From a virus: a DNA stretch of 64,000 nt. Position 1 is the first letter of the stretch; the number at the start of each line of letters is the position of its first letter. Both the position numbers and the translations under genes were made by a program. Under the pieces are notes generated by a model. That model searched no databases. It worked only from the letters and a program-made list of their open reading frames with translations, and was not told the origin of the DNA. The DNA lies in IMG/VR virus record IMGVR_UViG_3300044961_000421, positions 1 through 64,000 of that record; one strand, written 5' to 3'. This document shows, in pieces, positions 57,889-64,000 of the stretch.

Positions 57889-58293
57889 TAAACGATATTC
57901 TTTTAGTTTATCATATAAATTCGATGTTTTTTCACCTTTATAAATTTCTTTTGGAAGAATTACTCCAACAACAGTCAAACAGTTATTTAAACTTGAGTAA
58001 TCTTCTCGAAAAAGGCATGTCGGATATTTTGTTTCCTTCAAGAAACAAAGCATATCATTTAATGCCGATTGATTTCCACCGTCAAGAATGATAATTGTTT
58101 TTCCATATTCTACCCAGGCTTTAAAAATTTCAATATCCTTCTTTTTCTTGAATTTTGACATTTCCGCCACCAAATGAACTGTCTGAAGGCCCTTTTGAAT
58201 TCCAGAAAGGTAAGAATTTACAAAAGCATAGAGCCTATATTCTTGTTCCGAATGATTGATTATCTTTTTCATTTTTTTCACATTATCGCTCAT
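57880..58293 (-). CDS. Conserved T4-type phage protein
   Basis: This is a 137-residue protein. YRLYAFVNSYLSGIQKGLQT, VHLVAEM, then KTIIILDGGN and CLTVVGVILPKEIY, matches a family conserved in T4-like phages. It loosely recalls peptidyl-tRNA hydrolase II, but that is a guess. Its last codons and TAA lie inside the tRNA-Val gene. AAAGG precedes the ATG. Confidence 0.7.
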   Translation of the reverse strand: MSDNVKKMKKIINHSEQEYRLYAFVNSYLSGIQKGLQTVHLVAEMSKFKKKKDIEIFKAWVEYGKTIIILDGGNQSALNDMLCFLKETKYPTCLFREDYSSLNNCLTVVGVILPKEIYKGEKTSNLYDKLKEYRLAV

Positions 58294-58348
58294 AATCATC
58301 CTTTCATTTTAAATATAACACAGGGAAAACAAAAAATCAAACATTTTT

Positions 58349-58426
58349 TGGTAGCCCAGATGGGACTCGAACCCACACCGTACAGATTCTAAGTCTGCCG
58401 CAACCTGCCAATTGTGCTACTGGGCT
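58349..58426 (-). tRNA. tRNA with Leu anticodon (TAG), class I body
   Basis: Acceptor AGCCCAG/CTGGGCT; anticodon loop CTTAGAA (TAG, codon CTA); CCA encoded. The variable loop is only about 5 nt, whereas normal tRNA-Leu has a long arm. It shares acceptor, D-region and T-arm with the TTG-decoding tRNA at 58610. Confidence 0.85.
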
Positions 58427-58437
58427 ATAAATATTTC

Positions 58438-58513
58438 TGGAACTCCTAGAAGGATTCGAACCCTCATCTATGCGTCCGTAGCGCATTGTCCTGTTCCATT
58501 GAACGATAGGAGT
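58438..58513 (-). tRNA. tRNA-Arg (ACG)
   Basis: Acceptor ACTCCTA/TAGGAGT; anticodon loop CTACGGA; CCA encoded. Confidence 0.95.
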
Positions 58514-58517
58514 AAAA

Positions 58518-58594
58518 TGGAGCACAAGGTGGGACTCGAACCCACTAAGAGTGATTTTGCAGATCACCACCTCGACCACTTCGGCATCAAGTGC
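58518..58594 (-). tRNA. tRNA-Cys (GCA)
   Basis: Anticodon loop CTGCAAA; U73 discriminator as expected for Cys; two U-U mismatches in the acceptor stem; CCA encoded. Confidence 0.9.
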
Positions 58595-58609
58595 TAAATT
58601 TTAAGGAAT

Positions 58610-58687
58610 TGGTAGCCCAGGTGGGACTCGAACCCACACAACATTGATTTTGAGTCAATCGCAACCTGCCAATTGTGCTACTGGGCT
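58610..58687 (-). tRNA. tRNA with Leu anticodon (CAA), class I body
   Basis: Acceptor AGCCCAG/CTGGGCT; anticodon loop CTCAAAA; CCA encoded; short variable loop. It is nearly identical in body to the tRNA at 58349. Confidence 0.85.
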
Positions 58688-58863
58688 TCATGTTTCCTTT
58701 TCTTATTAATCATATTTTCACGGATTTTATCCGCAACACGTTCAATCTCAAAATTCATCCACATGTTGCGAAATAAAGGAATAGGTTTTTGTTTCGCTCT
58801 ACAAATAGCACATAACATTAAAACTTTCCTATTTTTACGGATCAATTTTCTATTTGAACGCAT
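58678..58863 (-). CDS. Small basic protein with CxxC
   Basis: This is a 61-residue protein. MRSNRKLIRKNRKVLMLCAI, then CRAKQKPIPLFRNM. AGAAAGG lies just before the ATG at 58863, and the TAG stop lies inside the tRNA-Leu (CAA) gene. It is not recognised. Confidence 0.55.
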   Translation of the reverse strand: MRSNRKLIRKNRKVLMLCAICRAKQKPIPLFRNMWMNFEIERVADKIRENMINKKRKHEAQ

Positions 58864-58875
58864 ATTTACCTTTCT

Positions 58876-58950
58876 TGGTCTCCAAACCAGGATTCGAACC
58901 TGGACCACTTCGCCCCAAACGAAGTATGCTAACCATTACACCATTCAGAG
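58876..58950 (-). tRNA. tRNA-Pro (TGG)
   Basis: Anticodon loop TTTGGGG; T-arm CCAGG/CCTGG; CCA encoded. Confidence 0.95.
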
Positions 58951-58959
58951 AAAATATTT

Positions 58960-59034
58960 TGGCACCCCCATTCAGATTCGAACTGAAACCTCTGGTTTTG
59001 GAGACCAGAATTCTAACCATTAAACTATGGAGGC
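58960..59034 (-). tRNA. tRNA-Trp (CCA)
   Basis: Anticodon loop CTCCAAA; discriminator G; CCA end encoded. Confidence 0.95.
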
Positions 59035-59062
59035 TATAATATTAAATCATTGTTTTTATATT

Positions 59063-59137
59063 TGGTAGGTCCCCCGGGATTCGAACCCGGATATCACGGC
59101 TTAAAAGGCCGGTATTCTACCATTGAATTAAGGACCC
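59063..59137 (-). tRNA. tRNA-Lys (TTT)
   Basis: Anticodon loop CTTTTAA; acceptor GGGTCCT/GGGACCT with wobbles at its ends; CCA encoded. Confidence 0.95.
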
Positions 59138-59327
59138 GCGAAAATACCTTTGGTTGGATTTTTCTCTGGTGCTTTAATAAGAATTCGCGTTATTCTTTCT
59201 GTTTTCTTAACCCCATCTCATATCCGTCACACATCTCTTTTGGATTATGGTACCAAAGAGAGCATAAACGAGAGGTACATGAGGAGAAACAGGTTGCCCA
59301 AAGGTTCCCCAACCAATTTCAATAATT

Positions 59328-59414
59328 TGGTGGCCTGAGTGGGACTCGAACCCACACCCATTTGGTTTGGAACGGATTTTAAGTCCGTCGTGTCTGCCAT
59401 TCCACCACCAGGCC
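59328..59414 (-). tRNA. tRNA-Leu (TAA), class II
   Basis: Anticodon loop CTTAAAA; long variable arm of about 17 nt; acceptor GGCCTGG/TCAGGCC; CCA encoded. It is the only Leu tRNA here with the normal long arm. Confidence 0.95.
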
Positions 59415-59419
59415 GTAAC

Positions 59420-59494
59420 TGGAGCCGAGTCGCGGAATCGAACCGCGTTATCCGGTTTACAAGACCGACGCATCACCGACAATGCTTACCCGGC
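59420..59494 (-). tRNA. tRNA-Thr (TGT)
   Basis: Anticodon loop CTTGTAA; acceptor GCCGGGT/ACTCGGC; CCA encoded. Confidence 0.95.
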
Positions 59495-59501
59495 TAAAAT
59501 T

Positions 59502-59595
59502 TGGTAGTCCCACCTGGATTCGAACCAGGAACGCCCTCTAATCTGGAGGCTAGCCGGCTTATAAGACCGGTGTTTTACCATTAAACTATGGGACC
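59502..59595 (-). tRNA. tRNA with Ile anticodon (TAT) and a long variable arm
   Basis: Acceptor GGTCCCA/TGGGACT; anticodon stem CCGGT/GCCGG with loop CTTATAA (codon ATA); CCA encoded. The variable region is about 22 nt and forms a CCTC/GAGG hairpin, which is abnormal for Ile. Confidence 0.85.
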
Positions 59596-59605
59596 GAATT
59601 CTTTT

Positions 59606-59680
59606 TGGTGGACAGTAAGAGACTCGAACTCTTGACCTCTGCTTGCAAAACAGAAATTTTCCCAGTTAAACTAACTGCCC
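59606..59680 (-). tRNA. tRNA-Ala (TGC)
   Basis: Anticodon loop TTTGCAA; acceptor GGGCAGT/ACTGTCC with the G3-U70 Ala identity pair; CCA encoded. Confidence 0.95.
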
Positions 59681-59689
59681 GAAAAATTT

Positions 59690-59765
59690 TGGTTGTCAAC
59701 AGAAGACTTGAACTTCTACCCTCCGTCTTATCAGGACGGTGCACCACCATTTGTGCTAGGTGACA
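59690..59765 (-). tRNA. tRNA-Ile (GAT)
   Basis: Anticodon loop CTGATAA; T-arm AGAAG/CTTCT; one acceptor mismatch; CCA encoded. Confidence 0.9.
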
Positions 59766-59773
59766 AAATATTT

Positions 59774-59862
59774 TGGTGGTACATCAAAGAATCGAACTTT
59801 GCGGAGCCACAGGGGCTAAAAGGGTTACAGCCTTTTCCGTCTCCATAACGGTCTAATGTCCC
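59774..59862 (-). tRNA. tRNA-Tyr (GTA), class II
   Basis: Anticodon loop CTGTAAC; long variable arm as expected for bacterial Tyr; one acceptor mismatch; CCA encoded. Confidence 0.92.
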
Positions 59863-59863
59863 T

Positions 59864-59940
59864 TGGTAACCTAGGCGGGACTCGAACCCGCGATTTCCAG
59901 ATTGAAAGTCTGGTGGCTTAACCATCTTGCCCACTAGGTC
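59864..59940 (-). tRNA. tRNA-Glu (TTC)
   Basis: Anticodon loop CTTTCAA; acceptor GACCTAG/CTAGGTT; CCA encoded. Confidence 0.95.
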
Positions 59941-59945
59941 ATAAT

Positions 59946-60020
59946 TGGCAGGGGCGGATGGAATCGAACCAACATCTCTTGGTTCAAAGCCAAGAATAAT
60001 AACCATTATACTACACCCCT
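59946..60020 (-). tRNA. tRNA-Gln (TTG)
   Basis: Anticodon loop CTTTGAA; discriminator G; acceptor AGGGGTG/CGCCCCT; CCA encoded. Confidence 0.95.
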
Positions 60021-60028
60021 AATTTTCT

Positions 60029-60103
60029 TGGCGGGGCATAGGGGAATCGAACCCCTATCGTATGGTAGACAGCCAAACATCTTAGCCGTTAGAAGAATGC
60101 CCC
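60029..60103 (-). tRNA. tRNA-Asp (GTC)
   Basis: Acceptor GGGGCAT/ATGCCCC; loop CTGTCTA with an unusual T37 and one U-U mismatch in the anticodon stem; discriminator G; CCA encoded. Confidence 0.88.
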
Positions 60104-60111
60104 TTTAATAA

Positions 60112-60200
60112 TCTCCCGGAGGCGACCATCAACCCTCCCCTTCACCAGTTTCTACGGATGGAACCCGTTCTGTCCTCAGTCACAGGCAACCGGCTTTTTC
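60112..60200 (-). ncRNA. Candidate structured RNA leading the tRNA operon
   Basis: A GC-rich stretch in AT-rich surroundings lies between the tRNA-operon promoter and the first tRNA. On the minus strand it contains CTGT/ACAG and CCATC/GATGG pairings and ACGG-GTTCCAT-CCGT, which resembles a T-arm, but it is not a tRNA. It is a possible Y-RNA-like or leader RNA. Its identity is unknown. Confidence 0.4.
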
Positions 60201-60247
60201 GTTGAGATCAAATATTCTGTTTTCAAATATCTATCTGCTACTCTTTC

Positions 60248-60276
60248 AGTATCTCACATAATGAGATGAATGTCAA
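60248..60276 (-). promoter_or_regulatory. Promoter of the tRNA operon
   Basis: TTGACA (60271-60276), 17 bp, GATACT (60248-60253), pointing into the structured RNA and the tRNA array. Confidence 0.75.
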
Positions 60277-60326
60277 GAGAAGCAGGAAATTTTTTCTTCC
60301 GTTGGTTCAAATTTTTGAGAGGGGTT

Positions 60327-60956
60327 TTAAAATGACTTATTTTCTGTATTCGGTAGCCATAAGTCCCAATCGAAAGCTGGTCCAACATCAGTTTTATCTT
60401 TGCGATAGTTCTGGTGACTGGCGACACCTTTCCAACCCATGTATCGTATATCATATTGTAATCTATAATTTTTGTTTGGTTTAACATTTGGAATCCCAAA
60501 CCTATCACAAAGCATATCTACTAAGGGTCCTATCGCGGCTGCTTGTTCGTCTGTATAAGCAGCCCAATAATCAAAACCTCTATAATTGGCTTCTATTGCT
60601 TTCAAATTGTAAGGATTATTAAAATCTCTAGGCCAAGAATACAATTGTCCATTTTTCTTTTTTAATGGACCGAAATTTGCTATCTCAATTCCAATTGAAC
60701 GCTTGTCAATTGCTTGAGTACCTTTGGTACCTAAGTGAAACGCATAAAATTTTGGATCAAATACCTCATACACCGTTCCATCGGTATCAAGAATATATGC
60801 AGTTGCTATCCTAGAAGAAGTTACAGACCAAGAGGTAAAGGCGGATTTCGCAGATCCGCCGGCCGTGAAATGTAACACAATAAGGTCTTTTTTTGTTTCG
60901 GTAGAAACAAACTTACCTTCTCGGAGCCTCATTGTTTTGTCATCTATTTTTAGCAC
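60327..60956 (-). CDS. N-acetylmuramoyl-L-alanine amidase
   Basis: This is a 209-residue protein. LIVLHFTAGGSAKSAFTSW, then ATAYILDTDGTVYEVFD, FHLGTKGTQAIDKRSIGIEI and a late SHQNYRKDKTDVGPAFDW give the zinc amidase (Amidase_2) ligands. It cleaves peptidoglycan and is a probable endolysin or lysis helper. The start is GTG at 60956 or ATG at 60932. Confidence 0.85.
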   Translation of the reverse strand: MLKIDDKTMRLREGKFVSTETKKDLIVLHFTAGGSAKSAFTSWSVTSSRIATAYILDTDGTVYEVFDPKFYAFHLGTKGTQAIDKRSIGIEIANFGPLKKKNGQLYSWPRDFNNPYNLKAIEANYRGFDYWAAYTDEQAAAIGPLVDMLCDRFGIPNVKPNKNYRLQYDIRYMGWKGVASHQNYRKDKTDVGPAFDWDLWLPNTENKSF

Positions 60957-60964
60957 ATTACTAT

Positions 60965-61684
60965 TTAGTTTCGAAAATATTTTAATTCGAGAGATCCATC
61001 ATAATTTTCGATAATAAATGAAAAATTTTCTATCCAATCACCACAATTTATATATTCTTTACTCATCTTTGGTGTATGTATGTGTCCACACAATACAATA
61101 TCACAATCTTTTGCGTTTTTATAATTTATCATCACATCCTCAAAATTTCGGATAAATGAAATCGCTTCCTTTGTCTTCTCTTTCGCAAATTTTGATAATG
61201 ACCAATATGGTAAATGAAATGTTGTCTGTATCCAGTGAATGAAGCGATTTATTTTAATGATCAAATCATAAAGAATGGAACCTATTTTTGCCAAAAATTT
61301 TAGGTGAGTTATTGTATAATCGAAAAGGTCTCCGTGAATAACGAGTAATTTTTTCCCATTGGCTAAGGTATGAATATATTCATTAGTAATTTCTATATTA
61401 AAAAGAGAAATAGGAAGTATTCGTCTTATTGCTTCATCATGATTACCAATTATATAAAATAATTTAGAATGTTTTGATAATTTGAGAAATTTTTGTATTA
61501 CATTATTTGAATGTTTATTCCAAACAACCTTTCTCTTCATTGCCCAAAAATCAAAAATATCTCCTACAAGAAAGATGTTTTCCGCTTCTATTGTCTTTAA
61601 GAATTTGTGAAAAAATTCTGGATTAGAATAGGCAGCACCTATATGTGTATCAGAAACAAAAATGGATTTACATTTGATTTTCAT
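60965..61684 (-). CDS. LpxH-like metallophosphatase
   Basis: This is a 239-residue protein. FVSDTHIGAAYS, FLVGDIFDFWAMKRKVVW, YIIGNHDEAIR, VIHGDLFDY and LCGHIHTPKM follow UDP-2,3-diacylglucosamine diphosphatase-type enzymes (lipid A pathway). It may alter lipopolysaccharide of a Gram-negative host, but the family also has other substrates. The ATG at 61684 is chosen, with a GATAAATA late-like box 7 nt upstream. Confidence 0.75.
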   Translation of the reverse strand: MKIKCKSIFVSDTHIGAAYSNPEFFHKFLKTIEAENIFLVGDIFDFWAMKRKVVWNKHSNNVIQKFLKLSKHSKLFYIIGNHDEAIRRILPISLFNIEITNEYIHTLANGKKLLVIHGDLFDYTITHLKFLAKIGSILYDLIIKINRFIHWIQTTFHLPYWSLSKFAKEKTKEAISFIRNFEDVMINYKNAKDCDIVLCGHIHTPKMSKEYINCGDWIENFSFIIENYDGSLELKYFRN

Positions 61685-61691
61685 TGAAAAA

Positions 61692-61699
61692 TATTTATC
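61692..61699 (-). promoter_or_regulatory. Late-like promoter box
   Basis: GATAAATA, one base from the late consensus, lies 7 nt before the ATG at 61684. Confidence 0.45.
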
Positions 61700-61701
61700 T
61701 A

Positions 61702-61902
61702 TCAATTTATACTAGATATACGATTCTTTCTCGCTAGTTCTTCCAAATGTTTAACATAATTTATAATTTCATCAACAGCAATGTCTGCTGGTGGTGGTCC
61801 AGGAATATCACCAAAAACACCATTCCACAATATTCTTATTTGTTCTAGGAGAAATTTATTTTCGTCTCTATATTCGTTTAAGGTAAGTAAATCATTATTC
61901 AT
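61702..61902 (-). CDS. Hypothetical small protein
   Basis: This is a 66-residue protein with helical ends and a Pro-rich GDIPGPPPADIA turn. It is not recognised. It lies just upstream of the LpxH-like gene. Confidence 0.6.
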   Translation of the reverse strand: MNNDLLTLNEYRDENKFLLEQIRILWNGVFGDIPGPPPADIAVDEIINYVKHLEELARKNRISSIN

Positions 61903-61917
61903 ATTTCGTACAAATAA

Positions 61918-62364
61918 TCACCTTTCACATAAAACATATTTTATTTTACCATGTACCAATGTCGTAAGTATTTCATATTTCACGACATTGTAATCTAATT
62001 TACCCAAGCCCGCGCCCAACATAGGAACAGCCACAGAATTGATATCCGTATATTCATCTTCTATTTCTAGCATCCTTTTCAAGATATTACGGACATAAAA
62101 AATGGAAGAATTATCTTTCCAATGATATTTCGTTGTTGCTAGATAGATTTTTTTAGGATGTTGTTCATAAGAATCAATAACATAAACATTTCCGGGTTCG
62201 AGAATCTTTTTTTCACAAAGATCCCTATAAAAAATGAATGTCTTCGGAAACCTATTTTTGAATTGTTTTGCGAGTCCGGTTCCCATTACTCCAACACAAT
62301 TTACGGGATTAACGAAAGCATCACATCCGCTATCGAAAATAGAACAAACAAATGTATTGATCAT
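61918..62364 (-). CDS. Macrodomain protein (ADP-ribose binding or hydrolase)
   Basis: This is a 148-residue protein. FVNPVNCVGVMGTGLAKQFK (17-36), LEPGNVYVID and VPMLGAGLGKLDYNVV are macrodomain signatures, closest in look to the DarG/ADP-ribose phosphatase type. It may remove ADP-ribose from DNA, RNA or protein and so oppose DarT-like defence. It overlaps the TROVE gene stop by 4 nt. Confidence 0.85.
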   Translation of the reverse strand: MINTFVCSIFDSGCDAFVNPVNCVGVMGTGLAKQFKNRFPKTFIFYRDLCEKKILEPGNVYVIDSYEQHPKKIYLATTKYHWKDNSSIFYVRNILKRMLEIEDEYTDINSVAVPMLGAGLGKLDYNVVKYEILTTLVHGKIKYVLCER

Positions 62365-63713
62365 GATATGGTTACCTTTTCATATTCGGTGATATATTTG
62401 AAGATATTCTCAGAATATCCAGAAATTGTGTGCCAACCGTTTTTATAACCAATCCCATTTTTGTAAGAAGCAACATTTATAATGTAATTATATTTTCCTA
62501 ATTTCTTAGCATTTTCCGGTTTTTCTTCAAATCCACCACAATCTTGTTCGTCTGTAAATACGATTACACGATCATAATTTTCTTGTTCCATTTTACTAAT
62601 ATGGTCCAAGCAACGAACTAGATAAATTCCACCGTATCCGGCTTCATTTTTTGAAATAAAAGAATGAATCGAAAATCCTCTTAAATGGGATGGAACCAAT
62701 ATTGTTTTATTTCCTGTGATATACATAGTTGAATCGTGGCACAATTCACGAGCAATAATCATTACAGAGGCACCTGCGTCAATTCGTTTAACATTCGTTT
62801 TTTTCGAAATTTTATATTTCATCGAACCACTTACATCAAGTACAATAAGTGTTTTCCCATTCAATTTTTCCATCTGAGAAATGGACTTAAACATCGCTTT
62901 TTCTAGAGATCCTGAAAAACGTGCTGTATATTTTGATGCTGTGATAAAACGGTAAGGGAAAATTTTCTCAAATGAACCGTTTTCCAAACGTTCTTTGATT
63001 AAATTGTAATCTACACCAGAAAATTTCATATTTCTCAAATTACGCAAAGTTGCGAGCCCACCCAATTTACCTTCTCTCAAAAGTCGCTCAAATGTTTCCT
63101 TTTTATCTTTTCCGGAAGATAGATTTGATTCCCATGTATCGGCTACTTCTAACTTTTTATTAGCGATTTTCTTAAAAAGATCCGCCTTCTTTTCATCTGA
63201 AGGTTTCGCATGACTGAGAAACAAAGCATCACGCAATTTAATAGGATTTTTTTTTCCTTGATACTTTGCGAAAGAATATTCGTTGAATTTATTAAACGCA
63301 TCCGAAAACGCCTTTTGTACGGAATGCGGAAGCATTTTCTTCCCATCTTTCCAATAAAGAGAAATAAATTCTCCAAATTCATCAGGACGTTGGATGATGT
63401 GGGCTAGTGTTTTGCGAATTAATTTGGAAGGTATCGGTTTTTTCTTACACAATTCTTTAATCATAAAGAGTGGAGTGTGACGAATATACATTTCATCACG
63501 GGCTTGAATAGCAATTTCTGCTACTTCTTCAGCATCCATCTTTTTGATTAAATTGGCCATAATAATTGAAGATTCAATTCCATTTTCATAGAATGTATCT
63601 TCAAAAAGTAAATTACAAAGAACAAGTCTCTTTAATTGTTCTTTGTTTGTTGGAGGGGTGGTCGCAATAGCGCCTTCATGTGTATATACATTACTCTTTT
63701 CTTCTAAAGACAT
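62361..63713 (-). CDS. TROVE/Ro60-like RNA-binding protein with vWA domain
   Basis: This is a 450-residue protein. Helical TROVE repeats (residues 20-270, with ARDEMYIRHTPLFMIKELC, GGLATLRNLRNM and FPYRFITASKY) are followed by a vWA-like domain with MIDAS LDVSGSM near 290 and IVFTDEQDCGG. This is the Ro60/Rsr layout. Ro proteins bind Y RNAs and misfolded RNAs and act in RNA quality control. AGGTG 6 nt upstream favours the ATG at 63713. It lies between the tRNA array and tRNA-Met. Confidence 0.85.
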   Translation of the reverse strand: MSLEEKSNVYTHEGAIATTPPTNKEQLKRLVLCNLLFEDTFYENGIESSIIMANLIKKMDAEEVAEIAIQARDEMYIRHTPLFMIKELCKKKPIPSKLIRKTLAHIIQRPDEFGEFISLYWKDGKKMLPHSVQKAFSDAFNKFNEYSFAKYQGKKNPIKLRDALFLSHAKPSDEKKADLFKKIANKKLEVADTWESNLSSGKDKKETFERLLREGKLGGLATLRNLRNMKFSGVDYNLIKERLENGSFEKIFPYRFITASKYTARFSGSLEKAMFKSISQMEKLNGKTLIVLDVSGSMKYKISKKTNVKRIDAGASVMIIARELCHDSTMYITGNKTILVPSHLRGFSIHSFISKNEAGYGGIYLVRCLDHISKMEQENYDRVIVFTDEQDCGGFEEKPENAKKLGKYNYIINVASYKNGIGYKNGWHTISGYSENIFKYITEYEKVTIS

Positions 63714-63722
63714 CCGCATCAC

Positions 63723-63900
63723 CTAGCGCTATATAAGCTATAAATTTGTTGGTAATTAAAAACGGTGTTGAAGTAACCGTCTTACGCAACACAATAATAC
63801 AAAAAAATAATAATTGAATTTTATTATTAATATTAATGGTAACATTCATGCCGGGAAAGTGTTTTCATATGAAGTATCCGACATTTTCAACACATTAATA
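63723..63900. other. AT-rich gap before the TROVE gene
   Basis: There is no ORF. A small inverted repeat (ACGGT/ACCGT near 63761-63779) is present. I see no Y-RNA consensus, but a short RNA cannot be ruled out. Confidence 0.4.
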
Positions 63901-63901
63901 A

Positions 63902-63974
63902 TGGTTGCGGTGGTCAGAGTTGAACTGACGGGGATTGGTTTATGAGACCAACTTGAATACCGATTCTCACCGCT
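63902..63974 (-). tRNA. tRNA-Met (CAT)
   Basis: Anticodon stem TTGGT/ACCAA with loop CTCATAA; T-arm GTCAG/CTGAC; CCA encoded. Position 1-72 is an A-A mismatch, as in initiators, but the three G-C pairs of initiator anticodon stems are absent. It could also be an Ile (k2C) form. Confidence 0.88.
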
Positions 63975-64000
63975 TTAATCTTAGAGAAAATGTTCTGAAT

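Noticed and set aside
58412-59338. Plus-strand ORFs across the tRNA array
   Set aside because: They are open frames created by antisense reading of conserved tRNA T-arms (repeated GFEP-like strings) and have no ribosome-binding sites.
63723-63900. Y RNA next to the TROVE gene
   Set aside because: I could not find the conserved Ro-binding stem sequence; only a weak inverted repeat is present.

Overview
The window looks like part of a large T4-type (myovirus) bacteriophage genome. It is AT-rich, gene-dense and full of overlapping start and stop codons. It carries the T4 replication, recombination and late-transcription set: polymerase gp43, helicase gp41, primase gp61, helicase loader gp59, single-strand binding protein gp32, UvsX, RNase H and late coactivator gp33. 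It also has T4-type baseplate and tail genes (gp27-, gp48-, gp53-, gp4-, gp19- and gp26-like). The host is unknown. An LpxH-like phosphatase and a protein with a PEP-CTERM sorting tail suggest a Gram-negative, exopolysaccharide-forming bacterium.

Layout. 1-3.6 kb (minus strand): very small early-type genes, most with their own promoter. 3.9-7.2 kb (minus): baseplate genes. 7.2-12.3 kb (plus): head completion, tail-tube-like, hub-assembly and a long tail protein with a GH19 hydrolase domain. 12.3-14.5 kb (minus): gp32, gp59 and gp33. 14.5-31 kb (minus): a cell-wall hydrolase, a circularly permuted tmRNA gene, an RNA-repair nucleotidyltransferase, PhoH, IMP dehydrogenase, RNA ligase with a phosphatase, gene remnants (portal and Pnkp), RNase H and exonucleases. 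31-36 kb: RuvC-like nuclease, B12-dependent ribonucleotide reductase, ThyX and primase. 36-44 kb: probable virion and late genes, an Acb1-like protein and an NMNAT-like enzyme. 44-52 kb: gp41, UvsX, CCA-adding enzyme, HD hydrolase and DNA polymerase. 52-57 kb: PEP-CTERM protein, lysozyme, Hsp20 and dUTPase. 56.8-60.3 kb: an array of 19 tRNA genes with small genes between them, including a Tad2-like one. 60.3-64 kb: amidase, LpxH-like phosphatase, macrodomain, a TROVE/Ro60 protein and a tRNA-Met.

How it works together. Twenty tRNAs, a phage tmRNA, a CCA-adding enzyme, an RNA ligase, an RlaP-type nucleotidyltransferase and a Ro60-like protein form an unusually complete kit for keeping translation running and repairing tRNA. 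Acb1-, Tad2- and macrodomain-type proteins suggest counter-defence. Ribonucleotide reductase, ThyX, dUTPase and IMPDH supply nucleotides. The most striking regulatory feature is a sigma70-type promoter placed so that the start codon falls at the expected +1: -35, 16-17 bp, -10, then exactly 6 nt, then ATG. It recurs before at least 13 genes. Several T4-type late promoters (TATAAATA) show nearly the same 5-6 nt spacing, which points to leaderless mRNAs.
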